A stretch of DNA of 64,000 bases from Calvatia gigantea (Eukaryota; Basidiomycota; Agaricomycetes; Agaricales; Lycoperdaceae). The stretch is from the NCBI GenBank assembly GCA_025093985.1, contig JACAAK010000002.1, positions 434,001 to 498,000 on the forward strand, written 5' to 3'. Below the pieces are notes generated by a model. The model saw only the letters and a program-made list of their open reading frames with translations. It was not told the DNA's origin and searched no databases. This document shows, piece after piece, positions 21,379 through 31,157 of the stretch. Every line of letters starts with the position of its first letter. Within the stretch, counting starts at the first letter, position 1. Made by a program: the position numbers and the translations under genes.

Positions 21379-22485
21379 TTAGATGCAACGGGAGTAATTC
21401 TTGGCTCGACGCGTTGCTTCTACGAGGGAACGAGTGGATGGTGGCGGCACAGTTTGTGCCTGCGACACGAAGTCCACGTCCTGAATATAACCGGAAGAGG
21501 TGGCGGCGTTGCCTTGCGCACCTCCCTCCTTTCCCTTCCCCTTTCCTTTTCCTCGAGGGCGCCAGCGGCGTTTCTTCTCGCCGTCGCCTTCTCCTCCAGA
21601 TGGCTTCTGCTGCTGCTGCTGCTGTTGCTGCTGCTGGGGCTTTTTAGACCCCTGAGGCTGCTGCTGACCTTGCGGTCGCTGCCCGCCTTGCTGCTGCTTC
21701 TGCTGCTGCTGCTGCCCACCTCCCTGTCGTGGAGTAAAGCGCGCTCGTTGCGCGTGGGCGGTCTGGTTGGAGGCGTAAGCGGCTATTATACCGCTTCGGG
21801 CCTTGTCCCACGTCAGCTCATGAAGCGACGTGTTCGAGGTGAGGAGCGTCTGAGCTACGTGGCTCAAAGACGGGTGGAGGGAGTGGAGGAGGATCATCGT
21901 CTCGATCTCCGGGGCGATGCCACTATCCATGGCGTCAAGCTGCCCGAAAATCTGCTGGAGCTCGCTCATTTTGAGCGAGGGATCACTGCCGAGGGGGAGC
22001 TCAAACGTGATTGCACGAATGAACTCGTTATAGACCTGAGCTGGTCCAGGAAGGCCGTATTGGCCCTGCAACTGGGACCAGAGAGCGCGAGCGTCCCGGG
22101 CGGAATGCTTGAGCATGCTGTTGGGGAGAGTTGCCTCAATCAACCCAAGAGCGCGCATTCGGAGGTTGTTGGCCATACCAACACTGCGGCGCTCCTCAGC
22201 AGTCGCAGGAATTGGAGTTCCTGGTCGTGCGGGACGTGCCGGCGAAGTGCTAGTCGCCGGGATAGCAGGGTGCTCAGGCCCATAAGCCTGCTCGTACTGG
22301 ACGGGTTCGTCCATAGCTCCAGAGAAGTCCCATCCGGTCCAGGAGCAGTCGTTTAAGGAAATGCACATAAGTGCAGACCGAAGGCGAAGCGACCAGATGG
22401 TGTAGTTACCCGTCCCTGTAAGGACGGGAAGCTGCCCGCTAGGGGTTTGAACGAAGCCCTGCGGAGCAGGGGCCGGTTTAGACAT
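21379..22485 (-). CDS. copia-2 Gag
   Basis: The first real ATG is at 22485 (MSKPAPAPQGFVQ). A capsid-like helical region runs about residues 25-230 (PSLKMSELQQIFGQLDAM; HPSLSHVAQTLL), followed by a glutamine tract and a basic KKRRWRPRGKGKGKGK stretch suited to RNA binding. No CCHC knuckle is present in this part. The frame closes at 21379 because of the frameshift described for the next segment. Confidence 0.85.
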   Translation of the reverse strand: MSKPAPAPQGFVQTPSGQLPVLTGTGNYTIWSLRLRSALMCISLNDCSWTGWDFSGAMDEPVQYEQAYGPEHPAIPATSTSPARPARPGTPIPATAEERRSVGMANNLRMRALGLIEATLPNSMLKHSARDARALWSQLQGQYGLPGPAQVYNEFIRAITFELPLGSDPSLKMSELQQIFGQLDAMDSGIAPEIETMILLHSLHPSLSHVAQTLLTSNTSLHELTWDKARSGIIAAYASNQTAHAQRARFTPRQGGGQQQQQKQQQGGQRPQGQQQPQGSKKPQQQQQQQQQQKPSGGEGDGEKKRRWRPRGKGKGKGKEGGAQGNAATSSGYIQDVDFVSQAQTVPPPSTRSLVEATRRAKNYSRCI

Positions 22486-22663
22486 ATCTAAGAATAGGGT
22501 AAACACGCGTTAGCATCATGTAGGACTGCAGTGCGTGATGCACGCGTCGCAACATGGGGCAGACACAGGGATCAAATGGACCAAAGGGCCACCGTCTCCC
22601 AGGTTGCGTACGACCGTAGCCTCCTATACTCTACCAGCGTTGCGAAACGCGGTCTGAGTGAGC

Positions 22664-22683
22664 GGCGGTCGGGGCCCATAACC
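22664..22683 (-). promoter_or_regulatory. copia-2 primer binding site, half-tRNA-iMet type
   Basis: Minus-strand GGTTATGGGCCCCGACC starts directly at the 5' LTR end. GGTTATGGGCCC is the complement of the initiator tRNA-Met anticodon arm (GGGCCCAUAACC), the primer used by Drosophila copia, where a cleaved tRNA half primes. Confidence 0.75.
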
Positions 22684-23093
22684 TGTTAAGACGAGTACAC
22701 CACGGTAGCTCTACGCTAGTGGCGGAGGGGAGTCGTACTCACTGGGCTTGTTGAGATATTGATTGTAGACCGTAGCTAGTGGATATCGTAGAGGAATGAT
22801 GGGCAGAAGAATAGACTGAATTGTCTAAGGAATATACGCATACTACATAGGTCTTATATATCTAATGTCTCTGGTCTGTGCGCCGTTCTACCTAATACAG
22901 GTGAGGTCTTATCTGCCAGTAGCATATACAGAGCATACTGCGTACATTGTTCTATTTAATAGACCATGACCAGCAACCTAGAGTGCGGTCTAGTACATTG
23001 TCCGTTATCTCTCTTCAAGAGTGAAGTACTCAAGAACCCGTTTCAGCTATAAATAGACTGAACCAACGTAGTGGTACGGATCGAGATTCAACA
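22684..23093 (-). repeat. copia-2 5' LTR
   Basis: 410 bp, identical to the left LTR. Followed by the target duplication AGGGT. Confidence 0.95.
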
Positions 23094-23570
23094 AGGGTCA
23101 TACATGAAAACTTCATGTATCTAAGAGTCACAGCACTATGTTAAGTGTCCATCTACAAAATAGGTGCCCACCGTGCAAGTCTAACTGGCACGACGGTGGG
23201 CGCTCTGATGGCCAGTATGGCACTCCGGATGTCTCAGAGCGGTTTGGCAATTCAACACAAGCGGGGCTGGATTTTTTGATAGAGAGCAAGACTAAAACAT
23301 TGGTTTCCAATGCTTCCCGTACGTCATAGCGCATAGTCGATGATGTTCCGGATTCCTATCATTGTTCACGTCAAAAATCTTGGCAGGTGAACGCTGAGTA
23401 CTGAATGATTGCTGGATCTGTCCACTGCGACGTCCCCTGCTCCCATCCTGTTATGGGAATGTCAATCTTGTCGGGGGTCGAACGCTCAAATCAACGCAGC
23501 ATGTCACGCATTTCAATTCGAGGCCCGACTTGCCGCCTGCGCGAGCACAGCATAAGCTCCTCACCTCCTA
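23094..23570. other. Unassigned spacer with two inverted repeats
   Basis: No coding frame is supported. It contains the 9-bp hairpin ATACATGAA/TTCATGTAT (23100-23120) and a larger hairpin at 23166-23201. It may hold the promoter of NACHT-A. Confidence 0.5.
23166..23201. repeat. Hairpin with GCCCACCGT/ACGGTGGGC arms
   Basis: Left arm GCCCACCGTGC and right arm GCACGACGGTGGGC pair with a 3-nt bulge around an 11-nt loop. Possible end of a small degraded mobile element; function unknown. Confidence 0.55.
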
Positions 23571-26402
23571 ATGGCCTTTCGTAGGAAATTGCGAAAATTT
23601 TGGCACAGAGTGATGTCGGGGGGCACCAGGCATAACGGCGCTCGTCAAGAGGTGTCTTTGCCCCCGCGATTACCACCAATAGTTTTGGTTTCTTCGGACC
23701 CTTTCTCACCTCCTCACACGACGCCTGCAGCAGTGATGACACCGCCTTTTGAAGAACGCACTCAGACGATAAACCCGCCGCCCTTAGCCTTCCACATCCC
23801 TGAGCCTCCTGATCGAGGTGGGTTTCTCGCTCCATGACCAAGATGCGACTGCTGAATATTTGAATAATGAACCCACAAAGCCGCATCCGAGAATATCCAT
23901 GCCCAAAAGAACGGTGATGTTGCGGAGACTTTGGCCCGGCCAGCACAATCAGAGTCAACCGTTTCAGCTTCGGAACCTCTGCTCCGAGCTCCTAAGCTCG
24001 CGAACAGGTCATCGTCCTCCCGGGTACTTGCACCTCCTGTTCTGGGAGACCAAGGTGGGTGTCCCAACAGCTTTTGTCGTGCTGTCATTGAGAAAATTCG
24101 AACAGGTGCAAGTTCGGGTTTATTTACAGCTTCACACCACCTTGTGTTCAACCATCCAATCATAGGAGAAACGCAGCAAATCCAACTCCATATGACGCCG
24201 CATTCCTCCCACAATGGGCCACATGTATCTAGGGAAGGCTCTCAGGCGAGCCTATCGCGAGGCACACTGAATCCAGGTTGGTTATACAGCAGCGTCGTTA
24301 CGGTCCCGTAGAATGATAACACCCTGGCAGGTGATGCGGTGACACACGAAACTACCAATATACCCGAGAAAGAGGGACATTCAACCTTCCTCGCCCATAC
24401 CCAGAATTTTCAGATCCAAAGTGACTATGGGAAACCAAGCCCGACTGGTAGGTGCTGTATACATCATCCAGCAGAGGAACATTATTTGAATGGCAGCTTA
24501 AGTGTTGAAAGACCTCAGAGAGTATGTCATCCCTGGAGCGGAATTCAATTCCGCTGAACGCGATCCACCCCCGAGGTGCCACCCCGGTACTCGGACCTCT
24601 ATTCGAGAGCAGTTTCGAACCCGCATAGAAGACCCCAACCTGAAAACGAGAATCATCTGGATGCATGGACCGGCTGGTGTCGGAAAAAGTGCGATTATGC
24701 AAACAGTCGTAGAGGAGGTTTTATCACAAGTATTCTGCGGAACACTGTTCTTCTCGCGGCCCAACCAGCGTGAAGATGCCAGAAAAGCCTTCCCCACTCT
24801 CGCATACGGCTTGGCCGTCGCCAATGCAGAGTATTGTCAGTACCTAGGTACGCGAATGCAAGACGACCCGGCGTTCCTCATAAAGTCTCTCGATGATCAA
24901 TTCAAATCGCTTTTCATCACCCCTTTCGTTCAAAATCACGTTCAAGCGAATTCCCGACGATGGGTTATGTTTCTGGATGGCCTAGATGAGTGTCTGAACA
25001 CCAACGACACGGATAACCAGTGTCGAATTATTAACCTCATCCGTGACTGCGTCTTGGATCATGCCGCATCGACACCCTTCATCTGGATTATCGCGAGCCG
25101 GCCAGAGGAGAATTTGAAGAAGGCCTGGGCTGAAACCCAGGAACAATTCCAGGAGAGGATCTCTGACCTTTGGGAGCTCGTGATACCGGCTGATTCTGAC
25201 GAAGGCACCAGGGATGTTGAGCTTTATCTCCATAACCAATTCGAGGCAATTAGGAAAAACTACTCCGAGTTGATGTCGGGTAAATTGCGCTGGCCGTCAG
25301 ATGGCGATTTTGTCAAAGTTGCGAAGAAATCATCGGGGCTTTTTGCTTTCGCTGCGACTGTGGTGAGATACCTGTCTGATGAAGACCCCGTGTTTCGGCT
25401 TGAGGTCATTATCTCCCTCATTGACCGAGCGGATAGACACCCCACCGCTGTGGACGAAAAGCCGTTCCAGACGATCGACTTACTTTACGCGATGATCATG
25501 TCAGACGTTCCGAAACGTCTACTTCCTGTCGCAAAATCCCTTCTCGGGTTCTATCACCTCCTCGATACAGTTGTTCGTAAGAACCCGTGGGGAGACTCCC
25601 CGAACATGAGCCTTGTTGAAGTATGCAATATCCTAGGATTGCGACAGAATGAGGCTTACGCCGCTTTGCGCAAGCTGCAGTCGGTCCTTATCTGCCCTTC
25701 TCCGACGACAGCTCACAAAGACGGCATTCGGTTTTTCCATGCTTCTTTTTCCGATTTTCTGCTTGATCATTCTCGCTCCCAAACACATCACGTCGACCTG
25801 GATCAGGAACTCACCAATATATGGAGACGTTGTACCAAGATTATCAAAGAGTCCGTGACTAAAGGTAAATTTCGATCTACCTTTTTTGCGAGTGTTGAAC
25901 TGGACGGAGTTGAACAGGACATTCCGGGATCAGTGTTTCCTGGCCCCCCCGCGATGACGATCCCTCCAGTCGGTTCCAGAAGCAACTCCTCCGGAAAGCT
26001 CACTTCAGCTGGGTTGAGGTTTTAATAGAAAACTCTTGGTCCCGGTCTGCAAAGCGGCGTCTTCTGATTGATGTCCCGGAGTTAATTGATACATTTGAAA
26101 ATATCGGCCTTGCGTTTCTGCCGACGAATGATTATTTTCCGGCGAAAGAGTTTCTGCACTGGCTTGATGAGTGTGTAAGCGACGTCCCTTCACTCTCTGT
26201 AATAGACCACTGCACTGAACTCGCTCGTTTCGTGCAGAGTCCGAGGGCAATCCAAGAAAGAGTTGCACAACGCTCAACCTTAGGCCAGTTGGACGCAGTA
26301 CGTTTGTTCGAATCTCTTTGTGCTACGCCTCGGTATTACGCTTCAAGCGGTTCTCGCCTTCAAGAGATTGATTTGACAGAATCCATCCAGGTAGGTCCTT
26401 AA
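23571..26402 (+). CDS. NACHT-A: NACHT NTPase (fungal NLR-like), frameshift in a C7 run
   Basis: Likely innate-sensor type STAND ATPase. The start MAFRRKLRKFW at 23571 opens a Pro/Ser-rich N-terminal part; about 24117-24190 encodes the short motif SGLFTASHHLVFNHPIIG shared with the other two NACHT genes. After at least one intron a long exon (about 24500 on) carries GAEFNSAERDPPPRCHPGTR, P-loop GPAGVGKSA, Walker B VMFLDGLDEC, IIASRPEE, and the conserved LHKLQS-like and HASFSDFLLD end of the family. The frame shifts at a seven-C run (25944-25950): one frame stops at 26025, the other stays open, reading protein-like sequence (SWVEVLIENSW, FLHWLDEC), until 26402. A GTAGGT donor at 26391 and a further frame ending YDMI-stop at about 26641 suggest a last exon. 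Intron positions before 24502 are not settled. Confidence 0.8.
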
Positions 26403-26641
26403 GATACTTAACGCTTGCATCGAGCTCAATCCATGCATGTCGATGGTTCACAGCAAGCCCAAGCCGAAGGGATTCTCTGGACCCCGGGGGGGTTGGCACT
26501 CTCCGACGACATAAGCGAGTCTGAAATGAAAAAAACTCCTGTGAGGGTTATTGGAACAGAGCCGTCAAAGAGTTTCGTGATACTTGGGCCCCTTCCGAGT
26601 CGTTCAAGTCTCTACGTCCTCCCTTACTCTATGACATGATT
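26403..26641 (+). other. Probable terminal exon of NACHT-A
   Basis: A donor GTAGGT at 26391 and acceptor TTCACAG at about 26445-26451 would join to a frame open to 26639. A second frame here reads YWNRAVKEFRDTWAPSESF and ends at about 26641, which looks more like a real C-terminus. G7 and A7 runs separate the two, so I cannot decide. Confidence 0.4.
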
Positions 26642-27620
26642 TGAATATATTTCGATTTTCACCCTATTCATTCCTTAAGATCTCCAAATATTCATAGAGC
26701 GCACCTTCTCGCGCTCCCGGTTCAATCTGTATTTCCCCTCCCTCACGGTTCCCTTGATTAATTGCCATCGTCTGCCCGTAGTTCGGATGAGCCCTCAGTC
26801 CCAGTGAGAACTCCGGAAACTCTGAGTGATTCATGCCGATTTAGAGTGACGAAATCACTATGAACCATGAATCCAGCAATTCCTTCGCCAGGAATCAGTC
26901 CGAAATTCCGGAGTTCTCGCTAGTTCGGGTGGTCACATCAGTCACGACTTCCCAGCCAGAGTTTTTCATGGTCTGACTTTCACAACATTGTTGCTCTCCT
27001 CGGCTCTTTAGGCCCCGTGCACAGTTCTCATCGTTGGCAATTCAGTCTATATATACTGTAGGCGGGTTGTGCGTGTAGACAACGAAGAACGTGACGAGTA
27101 AGATTAGAGCAAGCAATGGCAAGTGTAGAAGACAGCAGAGAAAGTGATGATTACGACAGAGACCGCCGCAACTGACTTGAAACTCTCCCCAACTAGTTTG
27201 TGACTAACGGGTCCAAGCAGACTTGCAGATATGATTTCAGCGAAGGCGCGTCGAAGGTGAAACCGCCGAAGAACCTCGGCGATACGTTTCTATATCTATG
27301 AGAATGGGGCAAAATCGTTTGGCAAAATATTACCACTGCCGTCGTCAATAGGTTTCAAATTTGCGTAGCTGTTCCCGTATACCCCTATAATATTTCGCGA
27401 AGATCCTTTGCTTGAACTCAAAGGGATCAAGAGAGGAGCCTATAATGCATTTTAAGCACCGCTTGGCCCGTACCCCAACCATTACTCTGTCAAGGCTACC
27501 ATGACTTAGCCCACATAGCACAGACATTGAAATATCTACTAGTTCTCGTGTTTAGTGAACTTAAGGTTGTTTGGAATAAACGATGCCTTCAACAAACAAT
27601 CAATGGTATCCTACGCCCAA
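26642..27620. other. Intergenic region with a 13-bp inverted repeat
   Basis: No coding frame is supported. GAGAACTCCGGAA (26806-26818) and TTCCGGAGTTCTC (26907-26919) are perfect inverted repeats with an 88-bp spacer, MITE-like in size. The rest is probably the 3' flanks of the converging NACHT-A and Hel2 genes. Confidence 0.5.
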
Positions 27621-30255
27621 CTAGGCCGGGAAAGTGCCAAGTGTAAACAACGTCTGCTTTTGTTTTCCTTTTCCCTTTTTTCCCTTCTTCCCAGGACCAC
27701 CTTCTTCACCTTCACCCTCCGTAACCACGCCAATCCCTCTTGTACTCGAGCCAATATCAACAATCCCACCCGCACCGGAACCTGAGCTAGAACCTCTTTC
27801 CCAAGCAGAAGCTGGAGGTGCACTAGTCCCCATGATGTTCTTTAACGATACGTTCCCACTAACTTTTGGTTTCTCCCTCGCAGAATTGGCCGAGGGCAAT
27901 TCAGGGAACAGGTTATGATCTAGTTTTGGCGGTTTCGACTGTTTCTTGGAAACTGTGGAGGAGCCAGGTACACTATAGGGCTCGACTACACGGGGAATCG
28001 CAGCTGCGCTCGCACTTGCGGACCAGGGCGTAGTACGCGTGGGTTGCCGGAAAGCTGGTACCGGGGCCGGTGCTGCGGGCGTTGTCAACGGGGAGGTAGA
28101 AGAGGAACCCAAAAGAGGTGGGAATCGTCCGGCTTGGTTTTGCGGAGTACGCGAGCGGGGCTGAAGGGATGAAGGGGAAGAAGACGCTGCTGCAGCTACA
28201 CGGTCCCAGACCTGTCGTGAATGTGATGCTGTTGCATTCTTCTTAGCATTTAGTACACGGCCGGAGGTGATCCCTGCATATCCGCTACCGATGGCTTGAG
28301 GTGTAAGATCGGGAAATTCTTGTCGGCGCTTTTTTGGTGGGTTAGCTTTGCTCAAAGGACGGAATGGCTGGTTCACGAACCTCGATGGTGAAACCTCTCC
28401 ACGATGCGAAAAGCTGCTGTTTCTTTTCCTCTTCGTCTAGCAAGTCAACGAGACCGTTCAGGATACTCGCAGTGTGGTCGAGGTCTTTATCCAGAACATT
28501 GTAAAGAGTTAGGATGAGATCGCGAGCACTAGATTCTGACGTCCGGTAGCTACGAATGGCAGACTCAGCAGCAGCAGCAGCGTTCATAGGATTTGGGGCA
28601 AAGCGCCTAAGGCGTTCAATGAATGCGAGATGACGCCTGGAGAAGAATGTCGTTAGCATATTTGTAATTTACATGCAAGGGATACTTACTCGGCTGCAGC
28701 AGGCTCAACATCTAGGAAAAGGGGCGAGTTTGTCCCACTCCGTGGCTGTCGGATAGGTTGCTGGCTGCTCCCGTCCGTCAAACTTGAGCCAAAAGCAGCC
28801 CTTCGGCCACTCGTGGGACCAGCAGGTGGTCGAGGTGGCTGTGGATTCGGCGGGGGTTCTCTATCACGTTCCCTTGCTAATCCTCCCCCCCACCTTCCTG
28901 ATCTTGCGCCGGCCTCCTCGAACTGGAATTCCGCTACCACTTTGCGGGCGTCCTTTCTACCTCGCGTACTCATAGTTGCGCCATGTTCTTCTACCATATG
29001 GGCTTGGAGGTCCAAAGGTGTGTTGAAAACGACGAATTTGCGCTCTCGACACTGGGGTTGTGCGCATGGGTGGTGTGCTGTATTGAAGTGCCGTTCCTGG
29101 CAACGCGACGCCTCAGATAAGAATTCAGCAGTAGACACAGATCCTCACCAGACTGTCATAATTCTGGAAACTGATACCCACCATTATTGCCCCGTTAATC
29201 GTGGGTGAAGAACGGAGAACTTACTACTGGTATTGAACGTCATTCCGTTTACACACAAAGCATTCCTCGTGGTTCTCCCTCATATGACTATAATGTTCAT
29301 CCACACCGAAAAAGCACTCCCGACAAAACTCGCATATCGGATGAACACCACCCTCAACTTTTTCTGGTGGGATCTGTTTTACATGTCTATGATGCATTGA
29401 TGGCAGGTGCACAGGAAGCACATTTGGCGGATAGAGTGCGTGTTCATGCGAAAACACCTTTTTGTTTCGAATACATACATCACTAAACAGGAAAAGAGAA
29501 TCGGAAGATTCATCATCCACTTGAAAGCACAAGAATGGGTGAAGGACACAGACCACATCAGTTTGTTATGCACGGCTCTAGTGTGCAGCTTCAAATCCGC
29601 CCATCCATTCCCAATGTAATCGCAACTGGGATCTGGACAGTTGAACTTGAGAAGGATCAAGGTCTCTTCCATCATCTCCGGCGTCTCGAAGTAGATCGAG
29701 AGCTTGGCATCTTTGTAGGGTATATCATCTGGCTTGTACGCGCTGAATTCTGTATCCGGAGACGCGGTGAACACTACAGTCGGTTGTGGTTCCTACCGAG
29801 CCAAGCCCGAACGATTAACAAATTATATTAGATTTCAGCCCGGAAGAAACCTCAGAACGCACCTTGCAAAATGTACAATCCGTCTTCTTGTATAATGCCC
29901 TCAGCCTTAGGGCGCAGACGTGACATGTCCGGTGATTGCACTCGGAGACAGACCAATACTTGACCGGTTCGGCACAGATCCAGCAGACATCATCCTCCTC
30001 TTCGTCTTCTGCGCCTGTTGCTGTCGAAGTCACAATCGGAGGAGCGGGTCCGGTATCCTCTTCATATTTCTGCTCGACTTGACTCTGACCTTGTTTGACC
30101 CTCCGATCATCACCCACAGTGCCTGAACGTCCTCCATTCGCGCCGCCTCCTCCTCGTGGAACACCCCGTTTGGCATTCCCTCCCTTCCGACCACCTCTGC
30201 CTCGTTTTCCTTCTTGTGCGCGCTGGGGTTGTTGAGTAGATACCTGTGTTGACAT
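27621..30255 (-). CDS. HEL2: Hel2/ZNF598-type RING E3 ubiquitin ligase (ribosome collision sensor)
   Basis: Known role of the family: it recognises collided ribosomes and ubiquitylates 40S proteins to trigger quality control. Seven exons: 29863-30255, 29554-29792, 29225-29482, 29149-29170, 28690-29096, 28395-28636, 27621-28345; total 2286 nt, 761 aa. A Gly/Arg-rich N-terminus is followed by a C4HC3/RING-like cluster (CWICAEPVKYWSVSECNHRTCHVCALRLRAL is the key stretch, about residues 90-130 with C, C, C, H, C, C, C, C), then C2H2-type fingers (CPDPSCDYIGNGWADLKLH; CEFCRECFFGVDEHYSHM; NYDSL + ERHFNTAHHPCAQ), then a Lys/Pro-rich tail ending in KKGKKGKGKQKQ. One exon is only 22 nt. ATG at 30255 opens MSTQVSTQQ. 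All introns are GT-AG and 49-70 bp. Intact; highly confident by domain order. Confidence 0.92.
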
Positions 30256-30559
30256 TTGCGACGTATAGACTTTTGTTTCTGTGGTTATGAACGAGAGTGG
30301 ATGGCGTAGCGTGGTCCTTTAAAGACGTTTCGTGTCAAAGATCGGCTGTCACCTGACTCAATCTGAATGGATCGGTTCCGGCCAACCCGCAAGCGTTCCA
30401 ATGACCGCGACTCCTCTTTGAGCCCAAGCTATGCGAACGCCGAAAGGTCGTTGTGTGTAACATATCTGAAAGATTTTTACGAGCCTCCCAGCAGTCGGAA
30501 GCAGCTTCTGGTGAAAATTCTCTCGAACAGGAACACTCACCAGCCTACTCATTAGCCAT

Positions 30560-30861
30560 CTCTCCAAACTCACTTATTCTCCTGGATGCTGGGCCTACTG
30601 CTGCAGGGTCAGTATTCCTTTGAACGTTGATTCTAGGTGTGCTGGCGATACCCCTCCCCAGGCGCCATCTCGTGTTCATTGGGCGGCTTACTCGGCTTGC
30701 CCCAAACCCGGCGAATGCGGCTGCGGCCGCCAAGGCTGTCATTTGTCGCCACCGAACATCAGAATCTAGCGCTCACGATCTCTTCTCAACTCTTTTTAGT
30801 GTCCTGGATTGAAACCTTGACCATATTCGAGCATCAACAAGCAGAGGAAGATAGATTGTAA
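30560..30861 (+). pseudogene. Partial, inverted, broken copy of Hel2 exons 5-6
   Basis: Plus-strand reading gives RHLVFIGRLTRLAPNPANAA and RTSESSAHDLFSTL, matching Hel2 exon 6 (RHLAFIERLRRFAPNPMNAA; RTSESSARDLILTL), preceded by a match to the end of exon 5 (SLILLDAGPTAAG versus SPLFLDVEPAAAE). The intron acceptor CAG|GCG is also retained, so this is a DNA-level duplication, not a retrocopy. It stops early (TGA after SVLD). It lies about 300 bp upstream of the parent gene's start in the opposite orientation. Confidence 0.8.
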
Positions 30862-31157
30862 CGATCTGTATTGCCGAGAGGTTTCGCCATTGAGGTTTGT
30901 AGACCAGCAACACCCAAAAGTGCCGGCAAGAATTCCCTGATCTTATCCTTTAAGTTGCTGGTAGTGGGTGTAAAGTGATCACCTCATGTTGCATTCTGAA
31001 TGCTAAGAACACAATGGCATCGCCCCCCAAGGCTAGATATTGGACTGAGCGATTGCATTATACCTAATAACACATCCTTACATGCCAGTACAATCGACTC
31101 TACTATGCAAAATCGAGCTTTTAGCGAAAGTCAAAAACCCGACGGGTTGTGTTACGA

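Larger units (their letters stand above)
16289..23093 (-). mobile_element. copia-2: young, complete Ty1/copia retrotransposon
   Basis: 6805 bp with two 410-bp LTRs that read identical base for base, and a perfect 5-bp target duplication AGGGT (16284-16288 and 23094-23098). It contains gag, protease, integrase, RT and RNase H in the copia order, an iMet-type half-tRNA primer site and a purine tract. Identical LTRs imply very recent insertion, yet small insertions relative to copia-1 disrupt the frame between gag and pol. Confidence 0.95.

Noticed and set aside
21016..22356. 446-codon open frame on the plus strand, antisense to copia-2 gag
   Set aside because: It is the mirror of a Gln/Pro-biased gag; the predicted protein is Leu-rich low complexity, and copia-1 does not preserve it.
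30367..30555. Small plus-strand gene between Hel2 and the monooxygenase
   Set aside because: No domain and no match to Hel2; lies in the 5' flank of Hel2 beside the duplicated fragment.
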